A stretch of 64,000 nt of DNA, taken from Akkermansiaceae bacterium (lineage in GTDB: Bacteria > Verrucomicrobiota > Verrucomicrobiia > Verrucomicrobiales > Akkermansiaceae). The stretch lies in NCBI GenBank assembly GCA_022510805.1, contig JAFLSS010000004.1, positions 1 to 64,000 of the forward strand, given 5' to 3'. Position 1 is the first letter of the stretch; each line of letters begins with the position of its first letter. A program made the position numbers and the translations under genes. The notes under the pieces were generated by a model that had not been told where the DNA came from, ran no database searches, and saw only the letters and a program-made list of their open reading frames with translations. Positions 48,501 through 55,822 of the stretch are shown one piece after another.

Positions 48501-51142
48501 CTCGTGCTTCTCTGGTAATTGCTGATACTGTCGTAGTTATTCAGCTCGCCGTTCACATTCAGCGTGCCGCCGCCCACATGCAGATCGCCCGCCTTGTAGG
48601 CGCCGATGCTCTGGGTGTAGGTGCCCAGCTTGGTGAGGTGCAGGCGCGTGGTGTTGCCTCCCGTCCATCCGTGGTGGATCTCCGGCGTGTAAGTGTGCGC
48701 CTGCGTGTCGTTGCTCTTCAGCGTCAGCGTGATACCGGCTGAATTCGTGCCGGAGGTGCCGCTGGCGGCCTCACCGGCGGTGCCCTCCAGCCATGCGATG
48801 GTGGTATCAGCGCCCGCGAGGAACTTGGCCGTGCTGCCGTTAAGCTTCACACCCACGCCAGCCCAGGTGGAGGTGGCGCTTTCTGTAATGTATGACTGCG
48901 CTTGTCCGGCGTTGATCTGCAACACACCGGTGCCGGACACGCTGCCTCTGAACTGCATGATGCCGCTGCCGTCAAAGGTCAGCGTGCGGTTGGCGCCGAA
49001 GTTGAAATCTCCCGCCGTCAGATTCAGCGTCTTGTTCGCTGCCACAAAGATTGTCGCGTTATTATCCAGCGTCACACCCCAAGGAGTCCCGAAAGTGACA
49101 GCGCCAGTGCCGCCTTCCACATGCAGCGCGCCGTAGCCGTCGCCGGTGGTTGCGGCGCCGGTGCCGGCCAGGTGCAGCGTCTGCGTAGAGCTGCCGGATG
49201 GGGCTATATCGTTGGCTCCCAGCCACAGGTTACCGCCGGATTGGACTACGATGTTGGAGACTCTTGCGAGTCTGGTGCGGCCACCATAACCATTACCATT
49301 GGTAACGATTTGCAGCCTCCCGCCATTGCGGATCTCGAGGGTGCCCAGCGTCCCTGAGTTTGTCAGGAATTCCAGATTGGCGGGATAAGTATTAGAGCTG
49401 CCATTAGTGAAAGTCACCGCATCAATGACCAGCTTACCGGCGCCGGACACCTCGCCGCCAGTCCACGAGGTGGTATTGAGCACAAATTCTGTCCCGGCGT
49501 TTACGATGACATTCCCCATGGTGTGCGTGCCGGTGCCCTCCAGCGTGACACTGGTATTCTTCCCGGAGATGGTGAGGCCGTTGGTGAGGGAGATATTCTT
49601 GTTCCCGCCTCCCATGGACAGCGAGCCGCCGGACACGGTAAGAGTGGTGGCTGAGGAGAGTGCGCCGTTGATCGTGGCAGAGGCGGCGCGGAACTCCGCA
49701 CTGCCCGTACCCTGAATCGTGAGATCACCATCCAAAATCACAGTATCCGCCGCCACCGCCGAAGACCACAACAACTTACCCGCCTCAATCGTGATATCGC
49801 TGGATAAATCATTCGGGTACCATTCAGCATTAGTTGTCGGGCAATAATATGTATGAAATGCGCCGGCAAATTCCTGAGTCCCGTCACCTCTCTTGATCAG
49901 GTGGACATTTGACGGCACCATAGAGCTGTATTCACCAATATCCAGATCTCCATAGTGGATCACATCAGATGTCTCGTCTGATTGCCCCGGTGTGCGGGTC
50001 ACATTCAGCACCAGCGTGCTGGATCCTTGACCTTCAAGCATTAGCGACATATCGATGTCCATCCCCTCGAACATATCACTCCCTGTCGTAATCTTAGAGA
50101 AAGGCTTGCCGGCGTTCGCCTGATCGGGGTTGCTGTTAGCTGTGCCATTCAGGCCATTAATTGTCAGCGTTTGATCCTCACCAATAAACAGGATGACATT
50201 ATCAAGGGCGAGATTGCCATTAAGAGTGCCACCGCTTAATAGGGCGAAGCGGTGGTGATCATTCGCTCCGTAGCCGCGGCGGACACACAGGTCGCCATTG
50301 CCGGATATCTCCCCGTGAATACCCAAGCTGCCGGAGCGCCCGGCAGTTGGGCTGCCTTGGAAGGCGATAATAGCGCCATCCTCATCAATGGTCAGAGAGC
50401 CGAAAAATTCGACATATTGAGCGATACGTAACGCCGCATTATTCAGCCCTGCCTCATTAGCTGCAGAATTGGTCACATTGGACTTGCCGATGATCAGATT
50501 GCCGTAAAGACCATTTGGGTTAGTAGTCTGAGAAAATAGCCCGCTGTCATAATCTGCAGTACCTGTGAACCAAAGCTGAGAATTCTCGACATAGATATTT
50601 CCGATGTTGCGGTTCAGGACGTTGGCTTCATTGATGCGAATGAGGCCGGTGTCTTTGAAATAAACATTCTCAAAGGCATCAACGTAGTTAATCTGCTTGA
50701 ATGCAGGATTCATCTGCGTGATGACAATGGTGGCCGCAGCGACATCGCTGTTCTCGCCCTTAAGGCTAGAATCTGCGAGGATTCTGAAGTTATCGCCGTT
50801 GTCGATCAATACAAAAGAATTTTTGGTAGCAGTCGCCGTGTTTTCAGTAAACGATGAAATCGTATCCCAGTTGGTACCCCCCGGAGGATCGAGGGCGAGG
50901 GGTGCGGGGGAGTCGGCAGAGAGGGAGACGAGAGAGGGGAAGGGGGAAAGCTCATCATCTTCGGCGTCCTCATCGTCAACAAAGGTGAGGGAATCTGCTG
51001 CTTCAGAGGCGTGGGAAAGGAGGAAGGAGCAGAACGCAGCAGAGGCAAAAACGCCGGAACCCAAAGAGAGCGAGGGCAGCGCGAGGGCGGCGAGGCAGGC
51101 CAAGAGAGCTTTGCGGAGAGATGAGGGGAGGTGAAGCTTCAT
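39554..51142 (-). CDS. giant type V autotransporter (beta-helix passenger, C-terminal beta-barrel)
   Basis: Signal peptide MKLHLPSSLRKALLACLAALALPSLSLGSG; repetitive beta-strand/GG-rich passenger; WIWGGTDDTAEDGIWSDDSSNWNTT autotransporter-associated motif; barrel ending in GLNATAGYRFSF. Confidence 0.95.
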   Translation of the reverse strand: MKLHLPSSLRKALLACLAALALPSLSLGSGVFASAAFCSFLLSHASEAADSLTFVDDEDAEDDELSPFPSLVSLSADSPAPLALDPPGGTNWDTISSFTENTATATKNSFVLIDNGDNFRILADSSLKGENSDVAAATIVITQMNPAFKQINYVDAFENVYFKDTGLIRINEANVLNRNIGNIYVENSQLWFTGTADYDSGLFSQTTNPNGLYGNLIIGKSNVTNSAANEAGLNNAALRIAQYVEFFGSLTIDEDGAIIAFQGSPTAGRSGSLGIHGEISGNGDLCVRRGYGANDHHRFALLSGGTLNGNLALDNVILFIGEDQTLTINGLNGTANSNPDQANAGKPFSKITTGSDMFEGMDIDMSLMLEGQGSSTLVLNVTRTPGQSDETSDVIHYGDLDIGEYSSMVPSNVHLIKRGDGTQEFAGAFHTYYCPTTNAEWYPNDLSSDITIEAGKLLWSSAVAADTVILDGDLTIQGTGSAEFRAASATINGALSSATTLTVSGGSLSMGGGNKNISLTNGLTISGKNTSVTLEGTGTHTMGNVIVNAGTEFVLNTTSWTGGEVSGAGKLVIDAVTFTNGSSNTYPANLEFLTNSGTLGTLEIRNGGRLQIVTNGNGYGGRTRLARVSNIVVQSGGNLWLGANDIAPSGSSTQTLHLAGTGAATTGDGYGALHVEGGTGAVTFGTPWGVTLDNNATIFVAANKTLNLTAGDFNFGANRTLTFDGSGIMQFRGSVSGTGVLQINAGQAQSYITESATSTWAGVGVKLNGSTAKFLAGADTTIAWLEGTAGEAASGTSGTNSAGITLTLKSNDTQAHTYTPEIHHGWTGGNTTRLHLTKLGTYTQSIGAYKAGDLHVGGGTLNVNGELNNYDSISNYQRSTSITGAGSKLSVTGALSTLDLSVQEGTLSANGAANSVHGQMTVDAGHVTVGKAGGGDNALTVAGDLRMINSAQMVVNGELVNRTGAVSLADASVLTVNGRLTTNDLTLEGASTLNLGMVGSWTGSGTHVSIGGGSTIALTGSGANTIALTLGTLTVNGKDTTDHINWSAAATGGQVLGFTNLTGDGNLDISAITGTTVNHYQRFTVDKIYDYNGLITGAVGEEGTPIGLRTTYGVFIREISQSTGMSGSMEVLGAGAASDNFRKRGGGSFLLNRLTITNGGTLYMKYNGDLGIGAGGLDDFSGLALSGAATLYYTNDDSYLTLDVSQILEQSLHLALNVDEIAAQALQDGYYLGIVGTGTKDNVARLKSLLSIDGGQLGARDWTLQWRDNELYLVLTRSLTDSNLPWDSNWGSKEYSQGPKMDELDYYSYDETLSKNGGFDANALALVNSAYDKGGARTLIQLTGGGGENAAVLGGQLYTGTDAPTWVARESYIYMNPADADTHYHLLVGASSGVSHAAGEGGFLGNTHLQVEDGRVDYIVGANHVTNGSLSFRGNTYISFMGGELPGSIVGGSALTGHASASGYYNFEGDSSIFIYCALGNVAAPATLPGISIGGSSRGAAFTAIVGGNAWVHTELAQQSGAAIFRGNSEIIINLSDYGMDPDSGTPLPDANREFAKALVGGNYVAASGSSTSRRDSFEEGHAWIRVTAGNDIVFSGGVAGASRVQSVAGDTGTSEFMGDTVITLAGGTYTGLVAGGFWLENAAAGRSATFTGGSSVELRSGDFRAGVAGGSYTTGSAGSITHRGNSLVSVRGGSYSCDLVGGSLAESFSGELTRTGGSQVDITGGSFGEEVLIIGGDKLDFADGGHASATESSVSLTGADVSLTGGVVAGGSYLAGSGGSAELTGSSRVTLTEATVGGADAVFAGGGYLAGSGLSLTAAGSSLEITGGSVSGTLVGGHYAAANSADSTAHAGTTSVSIVGAAQVSGSIFGGHYLQGSAHADAAQAEQATSSVIIGTLLAEGDTTTATPTITGNVYGGSYMAAGDTTTNQQGSISVLLYSGTLSGHVYAAGKLEDGVTAHTAETEVVLTDDIVFSPEGNTVLTISGGYEGGDTTASVDRARLNILSANAAANEQVNYTHFNEVEVNTEVGAANIASATGLEVLGDTFTKTGGGLLSIANGLKDNTGGAYTGKIVVQAGELVLGKSQSLEGGLAFNLSGRKANNSSLAYLQAGTDCQLTAAAGGIGLELIMGKDEQLQLGSYYLASGLADDITRDMFAFSDAEVDAFSKEHLTDPTLELELLVRENKLYLRVHETASEKWIWGGTDDTAEDGIWSDDSSNWNTTNTDSPNGSDVYFTASGADANGGVVQLDGTLTPSNVYVEGGTYTFVQKDATTGGLNLSGILAVGGKAGYEAELTLQLANTRLDTVQLKDGGTLMLAHEEALITEAATATKIAFQGGVLGYSVTADTEEVIVRSDLSSLVDAETSKDSSNKPAIVRIRVGDPTADQLGLATAAEIAEVAEGSYARWGTADATRANNSGVKLALETGLEKSGSGTLLVEWQETEAAPVISGSIKATDGTLLYALHAAEGSLTTLDMPNIHVGEGATVGFSLQGTNAVMRINSPFTDINRAGGTAQIGTEDNSGLTFTAATNAPYLLYANNSGFSGSIRLVGSGAKDVVNTVYAASAEALGGKNTNLWLAGRHLILADDASSTITTASVEVEHVNYLGGYDAARTTLETNAGITLKTDKLVGEGTLVAAEAAGSNKYFHHTIESNDISGFTGTLVAMGNRGTGSVTSSWTLRGDQVGTHTTDPATGYVTEAVVNTTLAGDGLFIFDYASQVVLAGSVGNDEWGSQTSLENQGAGELILTGDKQATGALITHAGAAGIRLGYVNLNGEVMNGLWQGRELRGDGDFVLTAGTLGSAITAKGSAHLNVQTRTWLDANGELQGTLVDAGRTQGSMFDNIYLEAHSQLTNVAGNITVGGKNTHLTMRFGEKNMGSTATAGSGNSAMIQTVGGNVVVRDLGDPADPSFVLDFSEEGFFKLLTDRSIDGTDPSYLYVLQGGNLTLNDSMWNDIVYSSGSYLRLLLYVGLQIEGVEGGSIRLGGKITDVYIVDESHPEFKDTVGAFDSGYGQLDQFRATVVGKNNSLDLTLTGAATAENGATANEQQLGGGVIHNLVGLENSSLGLHNGSDYPEMDRVTVILDNHMDTGLDPAEANGMDTTFKGTITSDPGVDIRKMGSGTLSIGSAETGQGGLKASGDVVLAEGSIVLQGGSDNSINALVFNYTTPAAADEKRGLTLTNGTKTSITTITESSSAAYSGTDNHIILTKEAELVLTEGSNELRTTRFTGGDGTGVLTVGQDAQLTLTGGPNSQQLDNVHLKLASDSLLDLRNSTQNSVNSFSGKGTLRGYESSVLTITGSNGEPFSGELAGDGMGMGMGGGTLNVAAKGRLILDNVTTSVSAAWSLVNSGDLTIDVSGNRSYTYFQDITLAAGSKTTYRLDTDYAGSIFKADSFTVESPAEFVIESTGRGQLIENDGWVTLAQVGKSANDKALHSLDITLQGVPFLHYEAADLRIRQEKLQLQVREITENRFELPNMEKNARAGATLFWAASSPESAAWDRMSEDENSDLYKVTSALAALYYSGDEAAMSRTLAAGAGASVSVLGSALAHDIQRQLGTIRNRTTTMAAEPSYEVYDSSEQIYHMWINAEGSNFKTKANSLAPGYSLSSWGGTVGIDTDWDRNTTIGLAISAMYGDLKPEAADRATGNLDTTYLTAFARHASGAWLHTFIVSGGVADVTLNRTVDHALGSYKTLGNTSGFALGALYEVGYAHVMNTEGTFILQTVFNTQITHATISGYTESGSDAGLRVGDISHDVVTFGLGARAQAIVGENAYNRTSILEARALVKLDAGDRSGTATNALVNGANVQAEVESARVGAVGVELGAGLTVPLGASSGSVFVDTSLEVRSGYTGLNATAGYRFSF
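45250..46870 (-). repeat. degenerate passenger-domain repeat block (about 35-45 aa units with GG(S/N/H)Y/GGSY cores)
   Basis: IVGGSALTG, IVGGNAWV, LVGGNYVA, VAGGFWLE, VAGGSYTTGS, LVGGSLAES, VAGGSYLAGSGG, FAGGGYLAGSGL, LVGGHYAAA, FGGHYLQGS, YGGSYMAAG. Confidence 0.7.
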
Positions 51143-51228
51143 CGCAGTAAATCGGAGAAAGATTGAAACAGCTGGCCGCACTGCAACACACGCAGGGCAG
51201 GGCCGGCTGGCGAGTGACGGTTAGCCCG

Positions 51229-51256
51229 ATTATCCCATAATCCCCTCAACACGCAA
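51229..51256 (-). promoter_or_regulatory. possible promoter of the giant autotransporter
   Basis: Minus strand TTGCGT (rc 51251-51256), 16-bp spacer, GATAAT (rc 51229-51234). Confidence 0.3.
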
Positions 51257-51355
51257 GCAAAAAAACCGGATTTCAGAGAAAAAGTGCCGGGGAGGGAGAG
51301 AGAATAAGTTATTCAACGGGTGGGGGGTAGGAAGGAGTCAGCAAGGGGAAGCGAT

Positions 51356-52549
51356 ATGACGACAGGAAGACTACGAGAAAAGATACGGGCGCTGCTGGTG
51401 TATGGGTGGGGATATATGGGGACGCTGGCGGCGATGGGGCTGCTGATCGGGGTGCTGGGGATGGGGATCTACCACGCCTGCACCCGAGATGCGGAGTACC
51501 AGGCGGTGCGCTACTTCGGCGGGGTGTTCAACCATGCGGGAGCTGCGCTGCCCACGGGGCTGGATGAGATGAGCCGCGAGGCGGCGCACGCCACGCCGCA
51601 CTTGCGCTTTGAATACGGCGAGGGCGGGCGCCTGGAGCGGCTGGTGCACTACAGCGCAGAGGGCAGCCCCTCCGCTATGCCGGGCAGCCGGGTGTGCGAG
51701 CAGCGGCTGGAGTATGACGGGGCGGGGCGGCTGGTGCGCAAGAGTAATTACTCAGCCACGGGGGCGCCGGAGGCAGATGCGGCCGGGGTGCACGCGCAGG
51801 TGTTTGCCTATGATGCCGCCGGCCGCCTGGTGCGCCGGGAGTACCGCGACCGCGCGGGGCAGGCGGTGGTGCCGCGCATGCCGGGGTATGCTGTGGAGGA
51901 GCGGCGCTATGATGAGGGCGGGCGCTTGCTGAGCAAAGAGTATTTTGATGGCCGGGGGAACCCCATCACCAATGCGCGCGGGGAGCGGCGCGTGGTGTAT
52001 GTGTATGATGATGCTCACCACTCGGTGACGCGTACCAACTACATCAACAACCGCCCGGCGGATGATGCGCAGGGGATTGCCTGTGAGCAGAGTTTCCGCA
52101 CGGAGGATGGCCGCAGCTGTGTCACGACGTGGTTTGATGCGTCCGGGCGCCACACGCACCACCCCGCCAGCGGCGCGGCCTGTGTGCTGCGCGAGAGCTC
52201 ACGGGATGGCACGATGCAGCGTGAGCGCTACTGTGAGGAGGGCGGCGCGCCCTGCCGCAGCAAGCCGACTGTGGCGGAGCGGGTGGTGCGCCTCAACCCG
52301 CAGGGGCTGGTGGAGTGGGAGTGTTTTCACGATGCGGATGGCTTGCCCTGCCTGAGTGAGGCGGCCGGTTATGCGGAGCGGGTGTGTGAGTATGGGGCGG
52401 ATGGCGCGACGCTGACGCGGGAGTTTTACTGGGATGCCGCCGGCAACCCGAGTGAGTGTTATGAGAAGCGCCACACGTCTACCCCCCACGGGGCTTATGC
52501 TCTGGCGCTGCATACGGATGGTAGCACGGAGCTGAGGCAAGAGCACTGA
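51356..52549 (+). CDS. membrane-anchored YD/RHS-like repeat protein, hypothetical
   Basis: TM segment GYMGTLAAMGLLIGVLGMGIYHAC, then repeats such as LEYDGAGRLVRKSNYSATGAP, FAYDAAGRLVRREYRDRAGQ, RRYDEGGRLLSKEYFDGRGNP, CEYGADGATLTREFYWDAAGNP. Confidence 0.78.
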   Translation: MTTGRLREKIRALLVYGWGYMGTLAAMGLLIGVLGMGIYHACTRDAEYQAVRYFGGVFNHAGAALPTGLDEMSREAAHATPHLRFEYGEGGRLERLVHYSAEGSPSAMPGSRVCEQRLEYDGAGRLVRKSNYSATGAPEADAAGVHAQVFAYDAAGRLVRREYRDRAGQAVVPRMPGYAVEERRYDEGGRLLSKEYFDGRGNPITNARGERRVVYVYDDAHHSVTRTNYINNRPADDAQGIACEQSFRTEDGRSCVTTWFDASGRHTHHPASGAACVLRESSRDGTMQRERYCEEGGAPCRSKPTVAERVVRLNPQGLVEWECFHDADGLPCLSEAAGYAERVCEYGADGATLTREFYWDAAGNPSECYEKRHTSTPHGAYALALHTDGSTELRQEH

Positions 52550-52563
52550 GCGGGCGGGCATGA

Positions 52564-52603
52564 AAAGCGGCGCTCCTTCCCACACGGGCGGGGGCGCCGC
52601 TTT
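52564..52603. terminator. bidirectional terminator-like hairpin between convergent genes
   Basis: aaagcggcgc (52564-52573) / gcgccgcttt (52594-52603), perfect 10-bp stem with A-flank/T-flank. Confidence 0.7.
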
Positions 52604-52609
52604 CTGCGC

Positions 52610-52633
52610 GGAGGAGGCGGGGGGGCCTCCTCC
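52610..52633. terminator. second GC hairpin in the same convergent intergenic region
   Basis: ggaggaggc gggggg gcctcctcc, perfect 9-bp stem. Confidence 0.5.
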
Positions 52634-52653
52634 CTGAAATGGGGGGTGGGCTC

Positions 52654-53919
52654 TCAGGACTGCCGGGTGAGGGCGGCGGCGAGCTCCCCTGCCTGCAGCT
52701 GCTGCGAGGTGCGGGAGGCGAGGTGCTTGAGCTCGACGGCCGGGAACTCCGCGCCGATGACGGCGGCATATGTGGCGCCGAGTCGCTCTGCATGCCGCAG
52801 CTGCTTGGCCAGCTTGGCGGGGGCGAGCGGCAGGTCCACGCGGAGGCCGGCCTCACGCAGGGAGGTCGCTACGCGCAGCATCTGCGGCCGCATTTCCGGC
52901 GCGGCCAGGGCGAGGAAGACATCACACGTGTTGGGCTGCAGGGCGGCATCGCGCAGGGCGCGGGCGGCGGGGCAGCTGTCGATGAGGTGCGCGATGACGG
53001 CATCTCCCATGGCAAAACCGGTGGCGGCCATCTTCACCGAGCCGTCGGAGAGGGTTTCGACGAGGCGGTCATAGCGGCCGCCGCCGGCCACGGCGCGCAG
53101 GCTGTGGGCTTTGTCAAAGATCTCAAACACGAGCCCGGTGTAATACGCCAAGCCGCGCACCACGCAGAGATCCAGCTGCACATAGTCCGCCAGACCCCGC
53201 GCTTGCAGGTCTGCCAGCACGGCGTCGAAGCGCGGGGAGATGCCGGCGGGCGGGTTTTGGATGAAGGAGACAAGTTCCTCACGCGTGAGTCCGAAGGCGG
53301 CCAGCTTCTCGCTGCAAACCTCCGGGCGGTCACGCTCATATTTATCAACCACGGAGAGGAAATCCGGCGTGCGCTCCTCCGGGATGCCGTGATCAGCCGC
53401 AAAGCGCAGCCACACCTCGCGGTCGCTCACGCGCACCACAAAGTCATCTGCCGTGAAGCCCAGCTCACGCATGCAGTCAATGGCCAGCGCCAGCAGCTCG
53501 GCATCTGCCCCCTCACTGCCCTCACCCAAGATATCCGCATTGAACTGCACGAACTCGCGCAGGCGGCCTTTTTGGGGTTTTTCATAGCGGAAGCAGGAGC
53601 CGATCTCATACCACTTGAGAGGCTTGTTGTAGTCCAGGTGGCAGGCGGCGACCATGCGGCCGAGGGAGGCGGTGAGCTCCGGGCGCAGGGAGATATCGCG
53701 CTCGCCCTGGTCCTTGAAGCGGAAGAGTTGGGTGGGCAGCTCGCCGCCGGATTTTTTGAGGTAGAGCTCTGTGGGCTCTACTGTGGGGGCCTCCCATTCG
53801 ACAAATCCATAGCGTTGTGCCACAGTGCGCCACACGCCAAACAGATAGGCACGCATGGCAAACTCTCGCGGTGTAAAATCACGAAAACCCGGAAGCGGTT
53901 GATAATGTGCGTCTGACAT
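52654..53919 (-). CDS. hisS: histidyl-tRNA synthetase
   Basis: LPGFRDFTPREF, EIGSCFRYEKPQKGRLREFVQFNADILG, VARGLAYYTG-like VVRGLAYYTGLVFE; ATG 53919. Confidence 0.95.
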   Translation of the reverse strand: MSDAHYQPLPGFRDFTPREFAMRAYLFGVWRTVAQRYGFVEWEAPTVEPTELYLKKSGGELPTQLFRFKDQGERDISLRPELTASLGRMVAACHLDYNKPLKWYEIGSCFRYEKPQKGRLREFVQFNADILGEGSEGADAELLALAIDCMRELGFTADDFVVRVSDREVWLRFAADHGIPEERTPDFLSVVDKYERDRPEVCSEKLAAFGLTREELVSFIQNPPAGISPRFDAVLADLQARGLADYVQLDLCVVRGLAYYTGLVFEIFDKAHSLRAVAGGGRYDRLVETLSDGSVKMAATGFAMGDAVIAHLIDSCPAARALRDAALQPNTCDVFLALAAPEMRPQMLRVATSLREAGLRVDLPLAPAKLAKQLRHAERLGATYAAVIGAEFPAVELKHLASRTSQQLQAGELAAALTRQS

Positions 53920-54128
53920 AGAAAAATCCGATGGGGCGCTTTTGGCCACAATCCGCCGCTGATTATACGCAAGCAGCCCCCCGGTGTCAAGAAGGATCCC
54001 CGCGCCGCCCGCGGGCTGACGCATTATGGGCATGCCGAGCAGAAGGTTGGGCCGGCTCCACCTCTTGCGGGGGGATGGCGCGAGCGGGGCTCTCCCATGC
54101 GCGCGCGAGCGGGTGTTTATTTTTTTTG

Positions 54129-54156
54129 TTGACAGGTCGCATAATTGCGATAATAT
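54129..54156 (+). promoter_or_regulatory. near-consensus sigma70-type promoter upstream of the CD225 gene
   Basis: TTGACA (54129-54134), 16-bp spacer, TAATAT (54151-54156), ATG at 54190. Confidence 0.65.
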
Positions 54157-54189
54157 AAGGCTTATCCATAACCAACCAAATTATTACCT

Positions 54190-54438
54190 ATGCCTCAAAA
54201 ACCCGATAATTACTTAGTGTGGTCGATTCTCGTCACGGTGCTTTGCTGCTTGCCGGGCGGTGTTTATGCTATTATCAAATCGACTTCTGTTGATAGCGCA
54301 TACAACGCCGGCAATTATGAATTGGCGGAAAAGAACGCTGCTGAAGCGAAGAAGTGGTGCATCATTTCGGCCATCGTTGGCGCTGTTTTAACCGTCTTTG
54401 TTATCCTGATTCAGGTGGTGGCTATTGCTGCCAGCTAA
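54190..54438 (+). CDS. CD225/dispanin family small membrane protein
   Basis: LVWSILVTVLCCLPGGVYAIIKSTSVDSAYNAGNYELAEKNAAEAKKWCIISAIVG two-TM dispanin pattern. Confidence 0.9.
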   Translation: MPQKPDNYLVWSILVTVLCCLPGGVYAIIKSTSVDSAYNAGNYELAEKNAAEAKKWCIISAIVGAVLTVFVILIQVVAIAAS

Positions 54439-54474
54439 GAGTTTTTCTGCGCGGCTTTGATGCCTGAATGACAC

Positions 54475-54529
54475 GCGCTGCAGTGTGTTGCCGCACGAGG
54501 CGGCATGCACCTGCAGCGCAGTTTTTTTT
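54475..54529 (+). terminator. strong intrinsic terminator between the CD225 and DUF2752 genes (possible attenuator)
   Basis: gcgctgcag (54475-54483) / ctgcagcgc (54511-54519), inner tgccgc (54489-54494) / gcggca (54500-54505), then T8 at 54522-54529. Confidence 0.85.
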
Positions 54530-54541
54530 GTAGGTTGCGCG

Positions 54542-54946
54542 ATGCGAGGTTTTACTTACCGCCGGTTGTGGCTGGTGCTGGCGACTATTGTGGTGCTGCT
54601 GGTGCTGCTGGGCGCTGTGCTGAGCCCGGAGGTGGCGGCGCGCTGGGTGTCGCAGATATCCCCCGGCTGCGTGTTCCGGCGGGTGACGGGGCTGAGCTGC
54701 CCCGGCTGTGGGGGGACGCGGGCGCTGCTGGCGTTTTTGCGCGGGGATTGGGCGGCGGCTTGGCAGTATAATATGCTGCTTTGGGTGTCTCTGCTTTTGC
54801 TGGCGGAGGAGTATGCGCGCCTGCTGTGGGCGGAGTTGAATGGCTCTGAGCGGTGGAGTGACTCGCGCTGGTATCCGCTGCTTTTGCGCGGGTATGCTGC
54901 GGTAGTGGTGCTCTGGATGATTGGGCGCAATATTTGGGGCGTCTAG
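54542..54946 (+). CDS. DUF2752 domain-containing membrane protein
   Basis: GCVFRRVTGLSCPGCGGTRALLAFLRGDWAAAWQYN. Confidence 0.88.
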   Translation: MRGFTYRRLWLVLATIVVLLVLLGAVLSPEVAARWVSQISPGCVFRRVTGLSCPGCGGTRALLAFLRGDWAAAWQYNMLLWVSLLLLAEEYARLLWAELNGSERWSDSRWYPLLLRGYAAVVVLWMIGRNIWGV

Positions 54947-54956
54947 CCGGGGGGGC

Positions 54957-55793
54957 TCACCAGCCGAGTTTGGCGCGCAGGCGGGTGGCGTAATTGCTGC
55001 CGGGCAGGGAGAGGAGGCGCAGGGAGAGGGCGGCTTTGCGGATGGTGAGGGTGTCCTCCAGGGCGATGGAGTGGGTGGTGCGCCCATCCAGCGAGTAGAT
55101 GAGGGATTCCCCGGCGCGGCCACGGCGCTCACGCGGGCGGATGGTGATTTCGACGTCTTCCGGCAGCACGACGGAGCGGTTGGTGAGGCTGTGGGGGCAG
55201 ATGGGGGTGAGGCACATGACACCGGCGGAGGGCCAGAGGAGGGGGCCGCCGGCGGAGAGGGAGTAGGCGGTGGAGCCTGTGGGGGTGGCCACGAGGACGC
55301 CGTCGGCATGGTAGCGGTTGAGCAGCTCGGTGTTGAGCTCTACGTCCACGTCCACCATTTTGCCGGTTTGGGCGCGCATGATGGCGACTTCATTGAGGGC
55401 GAGCTGGGGGGTGGACTCGGCGCCGCTGCGGGTGACTTGGAGCATGGAGCGCTCCTCAACCATGAAGGCGCGTGTGTGGATGGCTTCGAGCAGGGCTTGC
55501 CACTCATCCCGGCCGCAGGAGCTCAGGAAGCCGAGGTGGCCCATGTTGATGCCGGCTACCACACAGCCGGCGCGCGCGGCTTCCTCGGCGATGCTGAGGA
55601 TGGTGCCATCCCCGCCCAGGCAGAGGAGGAGGCCGGGCATGGCGCCGGCGGCGGTGAGTTCCTCACGGCTGTGGTGGCAGGTGTGGCTGATGCCGCGGCG
55701 GCGGCACTCTGCCGCGAGCTGCGCCAGCGTGTGCGCGCACTCACCGGTGGGGTGCGGCGCGAGCAGGCCGATGCTGAGCGGTGCGGTGTGCAT
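54957..55793 (-). CDS. nadK: NAD kinase
   Basis: LLLCLGGDGTILSIAEEAARAGCVVAGINMGHLGFLS; DGVLVATPTGSTAYSLSAGGPLLWP. Confidence 0.95.
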   Translation of the reverse strand: MHTAPLSIGLLAPHPTGECAHTLAQLAAECRRRGISHTCHHSREELTAAGAMPGLLLCLGGDGTILSIAEEAARAGCVVAGINMGHLGFLSSCGRDEWQALLEAIHTRAFMVEERSMLQVTRSGAESTPQLALNEVAIMRAQTGKMVDVDVELNTELLNRYHADGVLVATPTGSTAYSLSAGGPLLWPSAGVMCLTPICPHSLTNRSVVLPEDVEITIRPRERRGRAGESLIYSLDGRTTHSIALEDTLTIRKAALSLRLLSLPGSNYATRLRAKLGW

Positions 55794-55822
55794 GCGTGCC
55801 GGCGGGGATGAGGGGGGGGAGG

